A stretch of 64,000 nucleotides of DNA from Polyporus tsugae. Lineage: Eukaryota; Basidiomycota; Agaricomycetes; Polyporales; Polyporaceae. A program made the position numbers and the translations under genes. The stretch's first letter is position 1. Each line of letters opens with the position of its first letter. The stretch covers positions 2,356,001-2,420,000 of the forward strand of contig JAHRBS010000009.1 in assembly GCA_024305745.1 (NCBI GenBank), written 5' to 3'. The notes beneath the pieces are model-generated. The model ran no database searches. It saw nothing but the letters and a program-made list of their open reading frames with translations, and was not told the origin of the DNA. Shown here in pieces: positions 1 to 12,198 of the stretch.

Positions 1-1181
1 CTCTTCGTAGTGTTCTCGACTGAGGAGCAACTGTCGAGTTGCTGCCGAGCTCGCGACCACCGCCGCGTTATCCGACTAGCCGAGATAAATTGGGCGCTAA
101 AACACGGTGCCGGTCCTTGGAGACGACGGCGACCCCCTCACTTCGAAGTTCGACCTGTCCTCACACTCAACGTCCTCGGCCTCATTGCATTTTTCAAGTA
201 TCGCTTCTAATCCACTGAAATACCAGTCCATCGCGTTGATTGCACAAGATCTTATACGACATTATCTCTACTGCTTCCTGCCAGACGCATGTATGTGAAG
301 GCCACAGACAGAGATCCCTCCTGGAGTCCTGGACCACACGACGTACATTTGCGATGGGCTTCTTCGACCTGTCCCTGCCTGCAACATGCTCTTGAAGTGC
401 AAGAGCAGTCGAGCTCTGGGTTCTGAGGTGAGCTTTTTTATGCTCTCGCGAACGCATACATCTGCAGGTGAGTTGTCCGCTCCTGTGAAGAGATTATCAT
501 CCCCCATTGAGACGCTTCTCCCTTGGTATCGAATCCGCCCCTGCCGCTCCGATCGTTTCAATGCGTCATCGTCTTGTGCCCTTCGTGGACCGAACCGTTT
601 TTCACCCACATCACCCTTTCAATGTCGTCACGAACACCTCCGCTCGGACGTCCTCCCCGTAGACGGATCACGACCAGCGTACCATGCGTTCTATCCTGGC
701 CCGTTATGCTGCCAAACAGCGGGACGCGGGTTCAGGTGCCCAGCCCGATGGCTCAGGCAAGTTGGCAACGCTACTTCTCCCCACAAGAACCTGGGCGGTG
801 CTTCGAAAGCTTTTGAGGGTCACAGCATCGGACCCGTGAACGCTAGTCTTGGTGTTGACCCCATAACGACTCGGACGCGGACCACCTGGGGGACTCGCGT
901 GGCGATGCGCAGACGGTCAGATGCTGGGAGAAGCGTAGCAAAGTTCGCAGGCTTCGCCGACGACCACATGCCCGCACTTTACAAGTAGTGCGAACGCGGA
1001 GAGGATGATCGCAAGACCGTTGCCACTCCCCGGCTCCCGTCCAGCGCTGCCAACAGCCAGCCGCGGTTTATATCCGCGGGACTCCACTCCCGTCCTCCCC
1101 TCACTTCTCTTCCTCGCCACCGCCCAGAACAGTTTACCCCGTCTTAACTCTCATAGTCATCACGCTTATACTTCGTCGAAG
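1..1181. other. intergenic, no supported gene
   Basis: Open frames exist on both strands here, but none shows a recognisable domain, a signal peptide or a convincing intron pattern. The last 120 bases are the promoter of the secreted-protein gene starting at 1182, with a TATA-like box TTTATAT at 1067-1073. Confidence 0.5.
1067..1073 (+). promoter_or_regulatory. TATA-like box of secreted-protein gene 1
   Basis: TTTATAT lies 109 bases upstream of the ATG at 1182. A similar box at 97-152 bases precedes four other members of the same gene group (4603-4608, 7384-7389, 16651-16655, 18566-18572, all read on the minus strand), which supports it as a core promoter element. Confidence 0.55.
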
Positions 1182-2224
1182 ATGCGTTACTGGAACGCGG
1201 TGCTTGCTGTGGCCCTCATCGGCGCTCGAGGTATGATCGCCGTACTCCCGTTCATAGTTCAACGGCGTGCTGATATCCCCGATCCCCACGCATACAGTCC
1301 CCCTCATTTCGGCCGACATAATTGTAATTGATAGTGTAAATGGCATACTGGTACGTCCTTTCCCTTCCCCGTATGGCCGATACCGATACCCGTCCGCATA
1401 TGCATAGAGTAATATCGGACTTCCGAGCGTAGGGCTCCCGACGAGCAATGGTGGAAGCCTGGTGCGCACTGTCCTTCCTGTTGATCCTACTCTGTTGTTT
1501 AATGTCCAGCTATAGGGATTGCCACCTATCGCAACGACGTCGAGTACGACTAGCACGGATACCTCCTCGTCCGAGTCCTCATCCACCAGTACTACGGGCA
1601 CGACCTCTTCCTCCACGAGCAGTGCGACGTCGTCAACTGACACTACTTCAGCGAGCAGTGCCACGACGACGTCCAACACTCGCACCAGCCGGAGCTCGCG
1701 TTCTCCGACCGCGACGGGATCAAGCAGCGGCGGCAATCCGGGAGCGGCCAGCTCGCAGGCAACCAACACGAACACCGCAAGCCCGTCCCAGTCTCCATCG
1801 GTCTCCAGCACGGTACGTGCCCCGTCCGAATTCATCTCACATCCCCTCCCCTCCCTGGTCATCCTCATCTCGTCCCTCTCCCTTCCGTCATCGTTCATCT
1901 CCTCCGCCCCCACTCTCACCGTCAGCCCCGATCCCAGGAGGCTAACACCCGCGCCCGCCTACGCAGACGCTGACGACTGTCCTGAACGTGACCGTGACTG
2001 CGACGCCCTCGAACTCCCTCCCTGCTACCCTGACCGTGCCGCCCACGTCGGTCTCGAGCGCGGTACCCGTCACCGTCGTCACACAGACGTCGACCGCCGC
2101 GAACAACTCGAGCGCACTCGGCGCTGCGAACGCGGCCGTCGGCGCGCTGCCAGTGGACGCCGGGAGGCTGACGGTTGCCGCTGCTGCGGTGGTTGTTGGG
2201 GCTGCGGTCGTGTTCGGATTCTGA
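1182..2224 (+). CDS. secreted Ser/Thr-rich protein, GPI-type tail (gene 1)
   Basis: My model is join(1182..1230,1298..1350,1408..1461,1516..1812,1967..2224), 236 residues; all phases close. Exon 1 encodes only the signal peptide (starting MRYWNAVLAVALIGAR) and ends in phase 1, the same place as in five neighbours. Two tiny exons follow (17-18 codons each), then a long Ser/Thr-rich stretch likely to be O-mannosylated, then a hydrophobic C-terminus (ending AAAVVVGAAVVFGF) that fits a GPI-anchor signal. Expected at the outer membrane face or cell wall. No catalytic domain is visible. The introns of 54-67 bases are normal for basidiomycetes. Function unknown; the secretion and anchoring call rests on composition and termini only. 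Confidence 0.75.
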
Positions 2225-3901
2225 TCCTGATTCTGAAAGTCGGGTCGCTCTGCGCGTCTCGGGATGGAAGGCGGAAGGAGGAGTTTAGTGTTGGTTGAAG
2301 GGGAGGTTGAGGTGACTCGGAGGTCGGGACGGGAGCAGGTTACCTTTGCCTTGTCCCGTTCATCGCCGCGACGGTCGACCGAGGCTGGCTTGGCTTTGGC
2401 TTCCGCGGCTATGTACCACGATCCGCGGGTTCAACGTTGCGCAAGGAACGGTCGCTATGCGATGCACTGCCTCTTTGTTCGCAGCTTGTGGTCCGCCCCT
2501 CCAGGCATCCTCCGCCCGTTGGCGTGGTCGTCTGCAGCTCCGCGCCGATGTTTGCGCAATGCGCGCGCACGTCCCAGTTCGTTCTCTTTTGTGTTCGTCC
2601 GTTCGCGACAGCGATGTCTCTCTGGGAACCTCTTGCAATCCTTCACCAGGGCAGAGCGCGCCGAGGACGGGCAGACAACCCCGCGTGGAGAGCAGGATGA
2701 CGTGCCTAGGGCCAGATCGGTCTTGGTGCGCGAGTATCGTCACGTACATAATAATGGTCGCCGTCGTCTGGGAAGCATGAACCTCCGCTTCGGCTTGAGT
2801 TCCCCTGAATCTTCGGCTCCGCCATCCTCATCCCAAGTTTTCCCTAGACAACGATCGCTATGCATGTGGATCGTGCCTCGTTGACGGGGTGAGACTTGTG
2901 CATATGGTACAGTACGAGGGATTCCTGTTTCCTCGCGGAGAGGCTTCCACATGCACTTGAAGTTGCACCAGGAACACTGAGGTCAACCGTTATGGGATAT
3001 GACCGTATTATGTGGCCGACTGAGCTGTAAGAAATCGTGTTCGTGCACGCACGCACGCATAAGTATTATGCATAGGATGCTGCGAAGCAAGCGCGGGTGG
3101 TCCTCGTAGTGGGCGCTTCTATTGCCTTTTCGAGGACGTGGTTCTGTGACGTCTGACTCGGATATATATAACCACCCCCACGTCCTCTTCCGAGCGGACA
3201 ATCATGCGCAGAACCGTGCCCGTTGGCATGCAGATATAGTGTACATGTTCTGTTGCTGCGGCTGTCGCCACAGCGGCCGCTGGCTTGCCCACCTCTCCCC
3301 ATTTCGGCCGATGGCGTATACGTACTACGACGCGCACCAATATCCGTCCCAGTTGCCGTTGGGAACTTAGGAACAACTTAACAACAGAATTTAGCGGGCT
3401 CAAATGAATGAGGACCCGGTAAACGGGTTCGTTATTGATATCAGCGAAATACGTACGTCACATCCGGAAGGATCGACTTAAAACGAGTCTCAACCAAGAA
3501 CACGAGTCCATCGGGGCACGCTGTCATCTACTGCCCGTAACACAAATGTATTACAGTCATGACTCATATCGTTCATCTCAAACGCAACATCACTGTCCTA
3601 AAGAAAGCGAGAACCTGAGGAGCGTCCACGACCGGTACGGAAGCGGAAGCAAGAAAATGTCCATCTACAAGTCCGTCAAACGTCCAAAGGCTTCAATCCG
3701 ATCCGATCGTCTATTTCCAAGAATTACAGGGCCGTCGCCGGCTGCGAGCCTTCGACTCTCGAGCTGGGGACAGATGTGCACCATGTCAAGTCCGACTGTG
3801 AACCAAAAAAAGGGCACGGAGTAAGCGTAGATGCTGGGTCGACCCATCATCATCACTTACCTCGCTCAAGCTACGAGTTGAGTGGGATCGGTACTAGACC
3901 C
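2225..3901. other. intergenic, no supported gene
   Basis: Only short overlapping frames on both strands without domain content. A TATATATAA stretch occurs near 3163, but no coherent coding sequence follows it. The region separates gene 1 from the convergent gene 2. Confidence 0.5.
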
Positions 3902-4506
3902 TCAAAACAAGCCGCTCACGCTGGAGAGGACGTAGGGCCCCGTGAGCGGCTCGTCTGGCACGCCCCCCCTGCCCGTCGCGCTCGGTCGCGCAATACTGGG
4001 GGTAGGGATGGACGGCCCCCCCGCCGTCGGGTACGAGTATGCGCCAGGCGCGCGGTCGGTCGGGACCGACACCGGCAACGCCTCGGAGCCGCTGGCGGTG
4101 TACTCTGGCTCGGGGAACTTGCCAGTGATGGACTCGCCCGAGGGGAAGGGGACGCCGCAGCCGCCGGACGGGCCCGGGAACGCGCTCCCGCTCGGGAAGG
4201 ACGGGAGGGAGATGCCGGAGGGGAAGCCTGAGCCCGAGGGGAAGGAGAACGACCCGGAGGGGAAGGCAGGCCCCGAGGGGAAGCCGCCGCTCGCGCTGGG
4301 GAATGGAAGGAAGGTGCCCCCCGGGAGAGTCGGGGTCGAGGTCGGGATCGAGGTGACGGCAGAGTCTCCGCGGCGTACGACGTTGACGGGGCTCGCGCTC
4401 ACTGGAATAGATGGCTCAGTGATACACGGGTAAAAGAGAAGCGGAAGTGGCGAATACCTTGAAGGACGCCCATGAGGGCTGCAAGGATGGCGGTTGAGTA
4501 ACGCAT
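3902..4506 (-). CDS. secreted Ser/Gly/Pro-rich repeat protein (gene 2)
   Basis: Model complement(join(3902..4401,4458..4506)), 182 residues. Exon 1 codes the signal peptide MRYSTAILAALMGVLQ and ends in phase 1; the 56-base intron starts GTATTC and ends CCAG. The mature protein has a run of degenerate repeats of the type FPSG(x)nFPSG, roughly residues 45-95, then a Ser/Pro-rich tail. There is no hydrophobic C-terminus, so it looks freely secreted rather than GPI-anchored. The first ten bases of the gene are identical to those of the gene starting at 18437. A TATATA box lies at 4603-4608, 97 bases upstream. Low-complexity repeats of this kind suggest a structural wall or matrix protein; this is inference. 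Confidence 0.7.
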
Positions 4507-6157
4507 GTTAGTGACGGTGTGCTTGAGTTGGGAGAAGTGCCTGTAAGTCTGAGTGAGGGACGGGAGAGAGCCTGTGTGTTTTTCATGAGCTCACAGGCCT
4601 CCTATATAGCTGGACAGAGAGCTTACTTACGGATGCGGATTGAGGCGCAGAGTACACCCGCAGCACCCCGGCTGAGGAATCCACGACGTCGACGCGCTTG
4701 CCGTTAGTCGCCGTGGCTCGTGGCCTGAACCGGATTGTGGAGGGTTGGAGCTTCGAAAAGGTCGGAGAGTGCCACGCAATGCCTTAGTACCCATTGCGTA
4801 ACCGCTTCTGGGTTCAACGCCACACCTGGGCTTGAGGGAACGAACGATAGGGTCACTAAAGCACCGCGTGAAGTCAGCTGCCATCCAACATAACATCGAG
4901 TCCACTTCTGCAAAACTCACTCCGATGTACCATGTCTCCACTGCGACCCCTTTTGACGCCAAGAATGGACGAATGAACGGCACGTTGGCAGAGTGTTTCG
5001 TCTGACGTACTCTCGATGACCTCTCCGAGGCCGCAGTGTCTGGTGTAAGCTTTACGCAGTGCATTTGCGGACGTGCTAGATTATGCTGCGGCGTAGGGTG
5101 GCTGCTTGCTGCTGCGGGATGGCTCGGACTCCTTCGGATACTTACTTACGCATGCACTGTGGCGCCTTCAAGCACAGTCCGGAGAACAAAACCCACTCTG
5201 AGTCCAATCCCTGAAAGAATTTTTTTCCTTGAAAAAAGTACATTAGTCAACCATGGCTGCGGTTTCCGATGCCAGCCACTAGTACTTACGATTCAGTCCG
5301 AGAGGGACCCCCGCCGCAATTCGAACGGAAGAACAACTTTGAAAAATCTAGTCGGCGCTGTGCTGAGTACGCGACCTGGAGGCAAGAGCATGAGCCAGAG
5401 GTGGTTGAACGTAAGGATAACGGGCACAAGTCGGACGGAGAGAACAAACGGTAGAGAAAGTCCTGGACAACGTACCGGCGGTCATCCGATGCTTGCTCGG
5501 GCGCCGAGGATAGTTTATAATTAGGAGGCCCTGCGAACGGTAACCTTCTCCACACACACACACACCGCACACGCCACTGCGGTCAAACCTTTGGCGAAAG
5601 CGAAGTTACGCAGGATGGGATCAGCCAAATGCGCAGAGCCTCGGGGCGGTCTCATGATGAAGAGAAAGTTGAAACTTCCTGCTCTAGTTCACCACACCGA
5701 CTTCCGCGAGCCCACGTCCGAGTCAGCGGATGGGACACCCCTCGTGTACCGCCCACTTGGAAGGCGGTTAAATTTATGCGGAAGGGGGGAGGGGCCCGGG
5801 CGGGCCCGGGGGCAGTCTAGCGTTGGGCCGTCCATTGATGCCGGCTTCCATCGCGAGCCCGCGAGCCCCGAATTGCAAGACGGCGTCGTCATACGCCATT
5901 AGCCATTCATGATATGTATACGGAATTAAGTCCCAGATAGATTCGCAGTGTCCAAATGTATGTCCAGTCGTTCACCTCACCGAGTCTCGCCACGAACGGT
6001 TCAAAAGTCCCGGCAACGCCTCGGCCCGAATACCCTCCTGGCTTGCACTCAGACCAGTAGATGAGCGTGGCGATTTACCAGAAGGCGGCGAAGGAAGGGG
6101 TCTGAGGGACCTGACGACGAGGTGGTCAGCACCGCTCGTGATCGACTATCTTTAGTC
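4507..6157. other. intergenic, no supported gene
   Basis: Holds the promoter of gene 2 (TATATA 4603-4608) and a short AC microsatellite near 5550-5566. The remaining frames look like chance openings in GC-rich DNA. Confidence 0.5.
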
Positions 6158-7232
6158 TTAGACGGAGGAGAAGTGGATGACGCTCACCGCAGGGCTACTG
6201 CCGACGCTCCCCAGGACCGGAGTCGCACCAACGACGATAACAGAGGAGGACGAAAGACCGACAACCGTGGTGGCAGGGGCGGACAAGCCACTGGAGGGCG
6301 AGGGCGTCGCGAGGCAAGCCGACTCAGGGACCGACGTGGTGCTGCCGCCCACAGAGATGACAATCGTCGACGTCGCAGGGATAGACGTCCCCACCACGGT
6401 ACTAATAGTGACCCCCGTCGACGTCGCAGGGATCGACGTCCCCACAACGGTAGTACTAGTAGCGACCGCCGTCGGGCCGCCGCCACAGCCGACCGAACCA
6501 CTGGCAGGGACCGACGACGACGCCGTAACGGTGCCCACGATGGTGATAGTCGTCGACGAGCCCAGGACGGCGCTCGAGGGCGCGGCCCCACACGCACACT
6601 CAGCCCCGATCGTCTCCGTCACGGTAACGGTACTGGTCGCCGCAGGGACGGAGCCGCCGACCGGGGACGAGAGGGTGGTGGGGCTCGAGCTGGCGACGAG
6701 GAGGGAGGAGGTGATGGCGGGCGCCGTGGACGAGCACGCGAAGGACGTCGCAGTCGGCGATGTAAGCGTCACGGTCGAGGACGAGGCGGCGCTGATGGAG
6801 ATGGTGATGAAGGACGAGGACGAGGCGGCCACGGACGTGGTGAGGACGCCGGAGGATGAGAACGACTCGGACGAGACGATGCTAGGACGGGCCGACGACG
6901 CCGCTGACTCGGAGGTCACCGTGACCGTCGATGCCGCGCTAAACGAGACGGATGAAACGGCGGTAGACCGGAAGGAAGACGACGACGAAAGCGTCGGAGC
7001 GGCCCCGAAGGAAGAGGAGGCCGAGGAGGTCGCGGTCGCGGGAGGCAGGACGGACGAACTGATCGTCGGCTCATCGCGCGCGGCGACAGCGACGGGGCCT
7101 GCGTTCACTACAGCACGAGCAAATCAAAAGAGTTCAACCGTCAGCGCGATCATGAGACCCATCACCAAACGCTGGGCACGCACCTTGGACGGCGGCGAGA
7201 AGGGCAGCGAGGAGAGCACCAAACGAACGCAT
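6158..7232 (-). CDS. secreted Ser/Thr-rich protein (gene 3)
   Basis: Model complement(join(6158..7107,7184..7232)), 332 residues. Exon 1 is the signal peptide MRSFGALLAALLAAVQ, ending in phase 1 and joined to a 76-base intron. The mature part is Ser/Thr/Val/Ala-rich throughout and contains two near-identical copies of a VVGTSIPATST unit near residues 225-250, which suggests internal repeat expansion. A few cysteines occur but no compact cysteine pattern. The C-terminus is only mildly hydrophobic, so a GPI anchor is uncertain. A TATAA-type box sits at 7384-7389. Likely a heavily O-glycosylated wall or surface protein by composition; the function is not known. Confidence 0.7.
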
Positions 7233-8721
7233 AGCGACTTCCGTATGTATGGGTGGGTGGATCAGGAAACGAAAAGTAGGTCGTTAAGAAGGGGGGTGGT
7301 CGATCGTGCAGAAGACGCGAGAACGCAGTGATGGATGGGTGTGGATCCTGGCGACGATCCTCCCCTGGTGTCCGCCCGTCCTCTTATATGCGGTTCGATC
7401 GGTGTGCATATATGCGTGGAATTCGAGACTGATCGGAAAACGTGCCGTCCGCGGCTGCAGCTGCAGGCCCGGTGCAGGAGAAGCATGGGAAAAGGATGCG
7501 CATTGGCGAGGCAGGACACACGGATGGATCAGCACGGCAAGGCCAGATGTCGCCGTCAATGCGCGCCATTCCAATGGTCAATCGGCCGGCTGGCATTCAA
7601 TTTGCGGATATGGGTGGACACGCCAAGTCTTCCCCCGCGACCGAAAACAGGGCCTTGAGCATGATTCAACGCATATAACTACAGGGCTACCGGTGCTAGT
7701 CAGCAGACGTTGGCATCGAAAGTGAGCAACACACTCGCCTATACAGCAGCACTACGTGTGTGCGCTGGGTTCGTGCCGTCTACCAAAGGTTGCAGAGCAG
7801 CCGGGCATGCGTCCCCGATGGCTGAACATCCGTGCAGATCGTGGTAGCGTGCGCGGTTACCGAGGCCAGGAACCCAATAAGACGTTCGAATACCACTGCC
7901 ACCTCACGTACGCGCATTCTGCGGCGAGGATGCTGTGTTGGCGGCGGCGGTGCAGCGTGGACGCGAAGCAAATCTGGCACGGGCTACCGGCAGGCCAAGG
8001 GAAGGATGTGAGCTGCGGATAGTAGATGATCTCGAGGTGCATAGCCAGCATGACGTACCGTCCATGTCCGAGTAGACGAGACGGTTCGACGGAGGGCATA
8101 TAGGCATGCGCATATAGCCTGAGTAGAGTGAGGCGTGTGCTTCCCGCAGGAGCAGACAGCCAGTGGGGGTCCAAGGATCGCTCAAGGTCTTGAAACCAGT
8201 TGATACGGCGCAGTAGAAGTGACTAGGACGCTATGCAGTGCGCTTCCTATCGCCGAGTGGGAGGACGGTAGAAGTCTTTTACTTTGGGATCCGTTTCGGA
8301 TGGTGAGGTGGTAGGCGAGTGAGAATGGTGAAAGGATTGGCGGGGAGGGTGATGCCACTGACGGAGGGTGACCCGGTGACGGACTGCCTAAGGTTCATCT
8401 CGCTTACCTCCAGGCTCGGCAAATGCCCGAACCGTGTTCCGGGCCGGGTAACCGGCCGGTGCGCTCGTCGCGCCAGTAAGCACACAACCTCTTATACTAC
8501 TAGCTAAGACACGCAAAGAACCATATGCAGTCGCCAAGGTGTGCTTGTTACAAAGTAATGAGAGCATTACCGGCTCAGATTAACCTGACAGATGTCAGGC
8601 TGCGATCGCGACACAAGCTCCGACGAGCTCACATGAATGCTTCTCTGCTTTGAGGTCGGAAGGAGGTACAGGGGACGTGCATATGTTACAGGAATGAATC
8701 GAAAAAGATGAATGGCTTACA
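7233..8721. other. intergenic, no supported gene
   Basis: Contains the promoter of gene 3. TATA-like strings occur near 8099-8117 and 8490-8500, but no frame next to them starts with a signal peptide or shows a domain. Confidence 0.45.
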
Positions 8722-9432
8722 CTACAAGTAATCTAGATAGTGACATGCGAGCACAACACCCACCACTGCTACCGCGAGCACGGACATCTTGCTGTCCTCG
8801 CTCGTGTACCGGCCTGCAACATCCACGTCGCCGGGTCGACGTCTCCGTGGATCCGACTCCCGATCGTTGGCGGTCAAGGATGTGGAAGGATGGCGAGAAC
8901 GCAGCGCGTTATATTCCTCGTCGCGAGCCTCGTCGTACAGTATTCTCTGCTTTCCCTGGTTCGAACGGATAAGGGCGCACGTTCCTGGGCCTTTCGCTGA
9001 GAAAGGCAACCGACTTACTGGGACGTGTCCGAGCGATACTGGCATCGTCTCGACTTGGGCATACCATGCCGCATGACTTGGAAACACGCGCGTCACCGTG
9101 GGGATGGACGACACTGGAAGGGAACCGGATGAGTGTGACGTGAAGTCTGCCGGGCGGCGTTCTGAAAACGCATGGTGCGCATCGTCCGCCTCCTGCACGG
9201 GCATTCCTGCAATGTCAGACCAGGCTTGGGAGAGGAGGGAAGACGCGGATGTACGCACCAGAGTCCGAGGTCTCTCCGACAAAGGTTCGGAAGGGATCAC
9301 GACGAGCGCATGCACTGATGCCAAGGAAGATGAGAAAAGCGCCGGTTCAATGAGATGGTGCTCACCTTGGAGAATCGCCATGAAGAGGTAGACGAGAGCA
9401 GCCCGTGGAACGCACAGTAAGAGGCAGCGCAT
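8722..9432 (-). CDS. putative secreted protein with C-terminal hydrophobic tail (gene 4)
   Basis: Preferred model complement(join(8722..9314,9366..9432)), 219 residues. Exon 1 gives a 22-residue hydrophobic signal ending LVYLFMAILQ and stops in phase 1, as in the neighbouring secreted-protein genes. The 51-base intron (GTGAGC...CATCAG) is a multiple of three with no stop, so an unspliced form would add 17 residues in frame. The mature part is Ser/Arg-rich and not recognisable. The C-terminus (SVLAVAVVGVVLAC then a short tail) resembles a GPI or membrane segment. Composition is less extreme than in genes 1-3, and further introns inside exon 2 are possible. Confidence 0.5.
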   Translation of the reverse strand: MRCLLLCVPRAALVYLFMAILQGEHHLIEPALFSSSLASVHALVVIPSEPLSERPRTLVRTSASSLLSQAWSDIAGMPVQEADDAHHAFSERRPADFTSHSSGSLPVSSIPTVTRVFPSHAAWYAQVETMPVSLGHVPVSRLPFSAKGPGTCALIRSNQGKQRILYDEARDEEYNALRSRHPSTSLTANDRESDPRRRRPGDVDVAGRYTSEDSKMSVLAVAVVGVVLACHYLDYL

Positions 9433-12198
9433 TGCGAGAGGTCAGTTGGAGGAATGAGGGGGGACAGGGGTGGGGGGGAGAAGAGACGACTCAGATCGAG
9501 GACGCCGGAGGCAAGGCGGGGGTTATGTATGTGTCACACAAGAATAGAACGGCGCGAATAGGGCCGCGAGTGGGAAGCGAGCGTCGGTGTGGCGTATTAA
9601 GAGAAGTTCGAATTATAGCGAGAGACCAAAGGGGAAGAGAGAGACCCGCCTTGCAAGACGCGATACATATACATAGCTGTTCGTCACCGCGGCTCTCCAC
9701 GACGACCTGTTCGCACCGCCATCACCGAGTATCAAGACGCAACACAAGCCGCGCGATCGCCAAGCACTTTACCATTCAGTACGGTCCTTTGTAAATAAGT
9801 GTGGAGTGGTGAGGACTGATACCAGTGTTTCGCCCATTCTAGACGAGATCAAGGTTGCTCACCTCCATGCGCGCGCCGAAGCTCTTGATCACTGTTGCTT
9901 CGACAGGCCGTTTGCCTCCTCGTCGATCAGTATACAACACCTGCTGTGTTGTACGAAGCAAGCCAAGGCTAATGGTTTGCACCACGAGGTTGTGTGCCAA
10001 GGAAAAGTTGTCGTCGCCGAGGCGGTCGTTTATGATTGCAAATCATCGGGTAGTAGCGCCGGTCTATTTTTATCACGCTGCAAACCCGTAACTGCGCTTG
10101 GTCGAACCTCTAAGAATCTCTCTCCCTAGTTCAAGTCAACTGAAGGCGCGTTGCCTCAAATACGCCTCTAAATTTAATTGCAACGCTAAGTGTCTACTAC
10201 TTATAGGCTTCTCCACATAACCTTCGCTCACAGTGACTATCAGAATTCAGAACGTTACACGGTGAGAGCGGCGAGTTAATTTGAAATGACCACCATCCGG
10301 GCATAACTGACGAAATTGCCACTGAGGAGTCCCTGACAAGACGTTGACGTTGACGGCGGCGACACGGCCTGAGAGTCGTGACGCGCCCCGACACAATTCA
10401 TGATAGCGTGAACCAGTAGCAGAACTCGACGAGAGCCTGCCAAAAATACCACGGAGAGTATGCATATGACGGCAGAGAGCCTCCAAGCATACGTAGTAAG
10501 TCGTCAAACGTTAAGAGTAGATGTCCCGGGCGTTCGCTCAGCGTGGTCATGATGGCTTACCTTGCCCACCAGGTCATCACCAGCCTTATGCACGGCCAAA
10601 GGGGACGTGCGTCTCTGGGCAATGGAGATAACAGAGCGGAAGGCGAATGTCTTCGTCGGACTGAGAGAGGTGCTGCCCTTCATGTTACTCGTGTGGACAT
10701 CCAACAGCGTCAAGTGCCAAACCGTCGACGCCGGAATATTCATAGAACAAGTGACGGGCTGCATCTGCAGTCCTTATCTTTCTACACTGCGTCACGATAT
10801 CCAGCTCGCGGCCGCTGGCAGTTGCATAATGCATTCGAAGCTCCGTCCTAGACTCTTGGGTCGCAACGAGCGCGGCCGCGCATTAGCCCGCCGCCCGGCA
10901 TACCGTCTGACTATATACACTACGAACGTGCGTCCACATCTGCCCTCCACCTAGATCGCATCTCCCTTCTGACGAACAAGCGCACTGAGCGTACGAGCTC
11001 TACAGCATTACGATGACTTCTCCTCATCTGCCAGTGGTCAATCCGTGTATCGTACGCACTGCTGTACGAAGTCTCTGGCGATCGTTCTCTTCGTCCCTAC
11101 GCTTCCGGTGCGCCTTGGATCCCACCCTCACTCTCCTCCGAGTCGCATGGGCCCGACATTCACGTACGTTGTGGTACGACTCTCTCTTGATCGCAGCTCG
11201 AAACGAAGGCCAAATGCACGGCGTCGTGCAAGTGGATGCGAGATCCTCGCGCGCGCGCGCGCGCGCATCCAACTACACACGCACAAGAAATGAAGAGGGC
11301 ATACAAGATTCAGCGCGTAGTTAGCGAGGTCATACGTATGTTAGTGCCGGAGAGTCGAAACTACTAACGAGCGAGGAATGAGGCGCGGGGCGAGTGGGAC
11401 CGGGAAAGCGGGGCAAACAGTGCGCCGATGCCACCATGATGACCCCGCTATCATGTCGTATGTACAAGGTAACCGTATCCGTGAGGGGACCGAGAAGTAA
11501 GCATGGGGAACCAAAGAAAGAGCATAGGTACGAGGCAGAACGAAAGAGCACGAGGGCGGGACGAAGACGAGAGAAAGCGGACGTGCGCGAGCTCGGATGT
11601 ACCAGTAGGATCCGCGGGTTCGGCGACGAGTGGTCCGACGCAACCTAACTCGTGCCATGCACAAGCATGACCACCGGGAACCAACTTCAAGCAGAACGAA
11701 CACTGCTCGGGGGTACCACCGTCGAGAATTAGGACCCACGCGAGCGCGAGCACGCCGACCGCACGCGGGACCAAGTTGTTGCGGGGTGTGCATGCCTTCG
11801 GTCGTGCTCCAGTTGGACGCGAAGAGGACCGCTTGCGGTCGAGTCGGTGAGCGTCGACGAGGAGTTCGTGGACGCGAATGAAAATAGTATCTGCAAGCGG
11901 GGGTGAGCGCGACTGAGAGTGTGTATCATACCAAGCGAAGACATACGGAGGAGATAGAGACTACACCGAGCTGGCGAAGACAGAATCAGAAACTTTCAGG
12001 GACAAAAGGACAGAGGCGAGAGCACATTCCGATGCGAGCTACGTGTACCGCGTTAACGTGGCATTGCAAATCCGAAACGAGGCTATCCATACATACCCTT
12101 GATCACGTAGCAATTTCGTTCTCTCCTGAACTTGTCGAAGTCGGCTTCAAGAGTCTGCCGGGCGCGGAGCCTACAACATATAGCACGAGTCATGAGCC
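9433..12198. other. intergenic, weak candidates only
   Basis: Two weak candidates were seen. On the minus strand a frame from 11774 begins MVPRAVGVLALAWVLILDGG, signal-peptide-like, but the rest has no domain. On the plus strand an ATG at 11013 lies about 100 bases after a TATA box near 10911, but its product has no recognisable feature. A short GC dinucleotide run lies near 11250-11267. The minus-strand segment about 12085-12174 reads as a plausible short charged exon and could be an extra 3' exon of the WD40 gene. Confidence 0.4.

Noticed and set aside
386..988. 200-codon open frame on the plus strand
   Set aside because: No domain, no signal, no splice pattern; equally long frames overlap on the other strand. 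Typical of chance openings in GC-rich DNA.
3040..3080. CACGCACGCACGCAT short repeats as a possible CRISPR or telomere
   Set aside because: Only a few tetranucleotide units without spacers; a simple microsatellite. CRISPR is not expected in a fungal nucleus.
6122..7331. Long plus-strand frames opposite gene 3 (245 and 384 codons)
   Set aside because: Shadows of the repetitive Ser/Thr-rich minus-strand gene; the plus-strand proteins are only Arg/Asp or Val/Thr low-complexity sequence with no start context.
11451..11774. Minus-strand frame starting with a signal-like MVPRAVGVLALAWVLILDGG
   Set aside because: The hydrophobic start is suggestive, but there is no conserved phase-1 exon break with a good donor, no TATA box at the usual distance and no body resembling the secreted family. 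Left as a note only.
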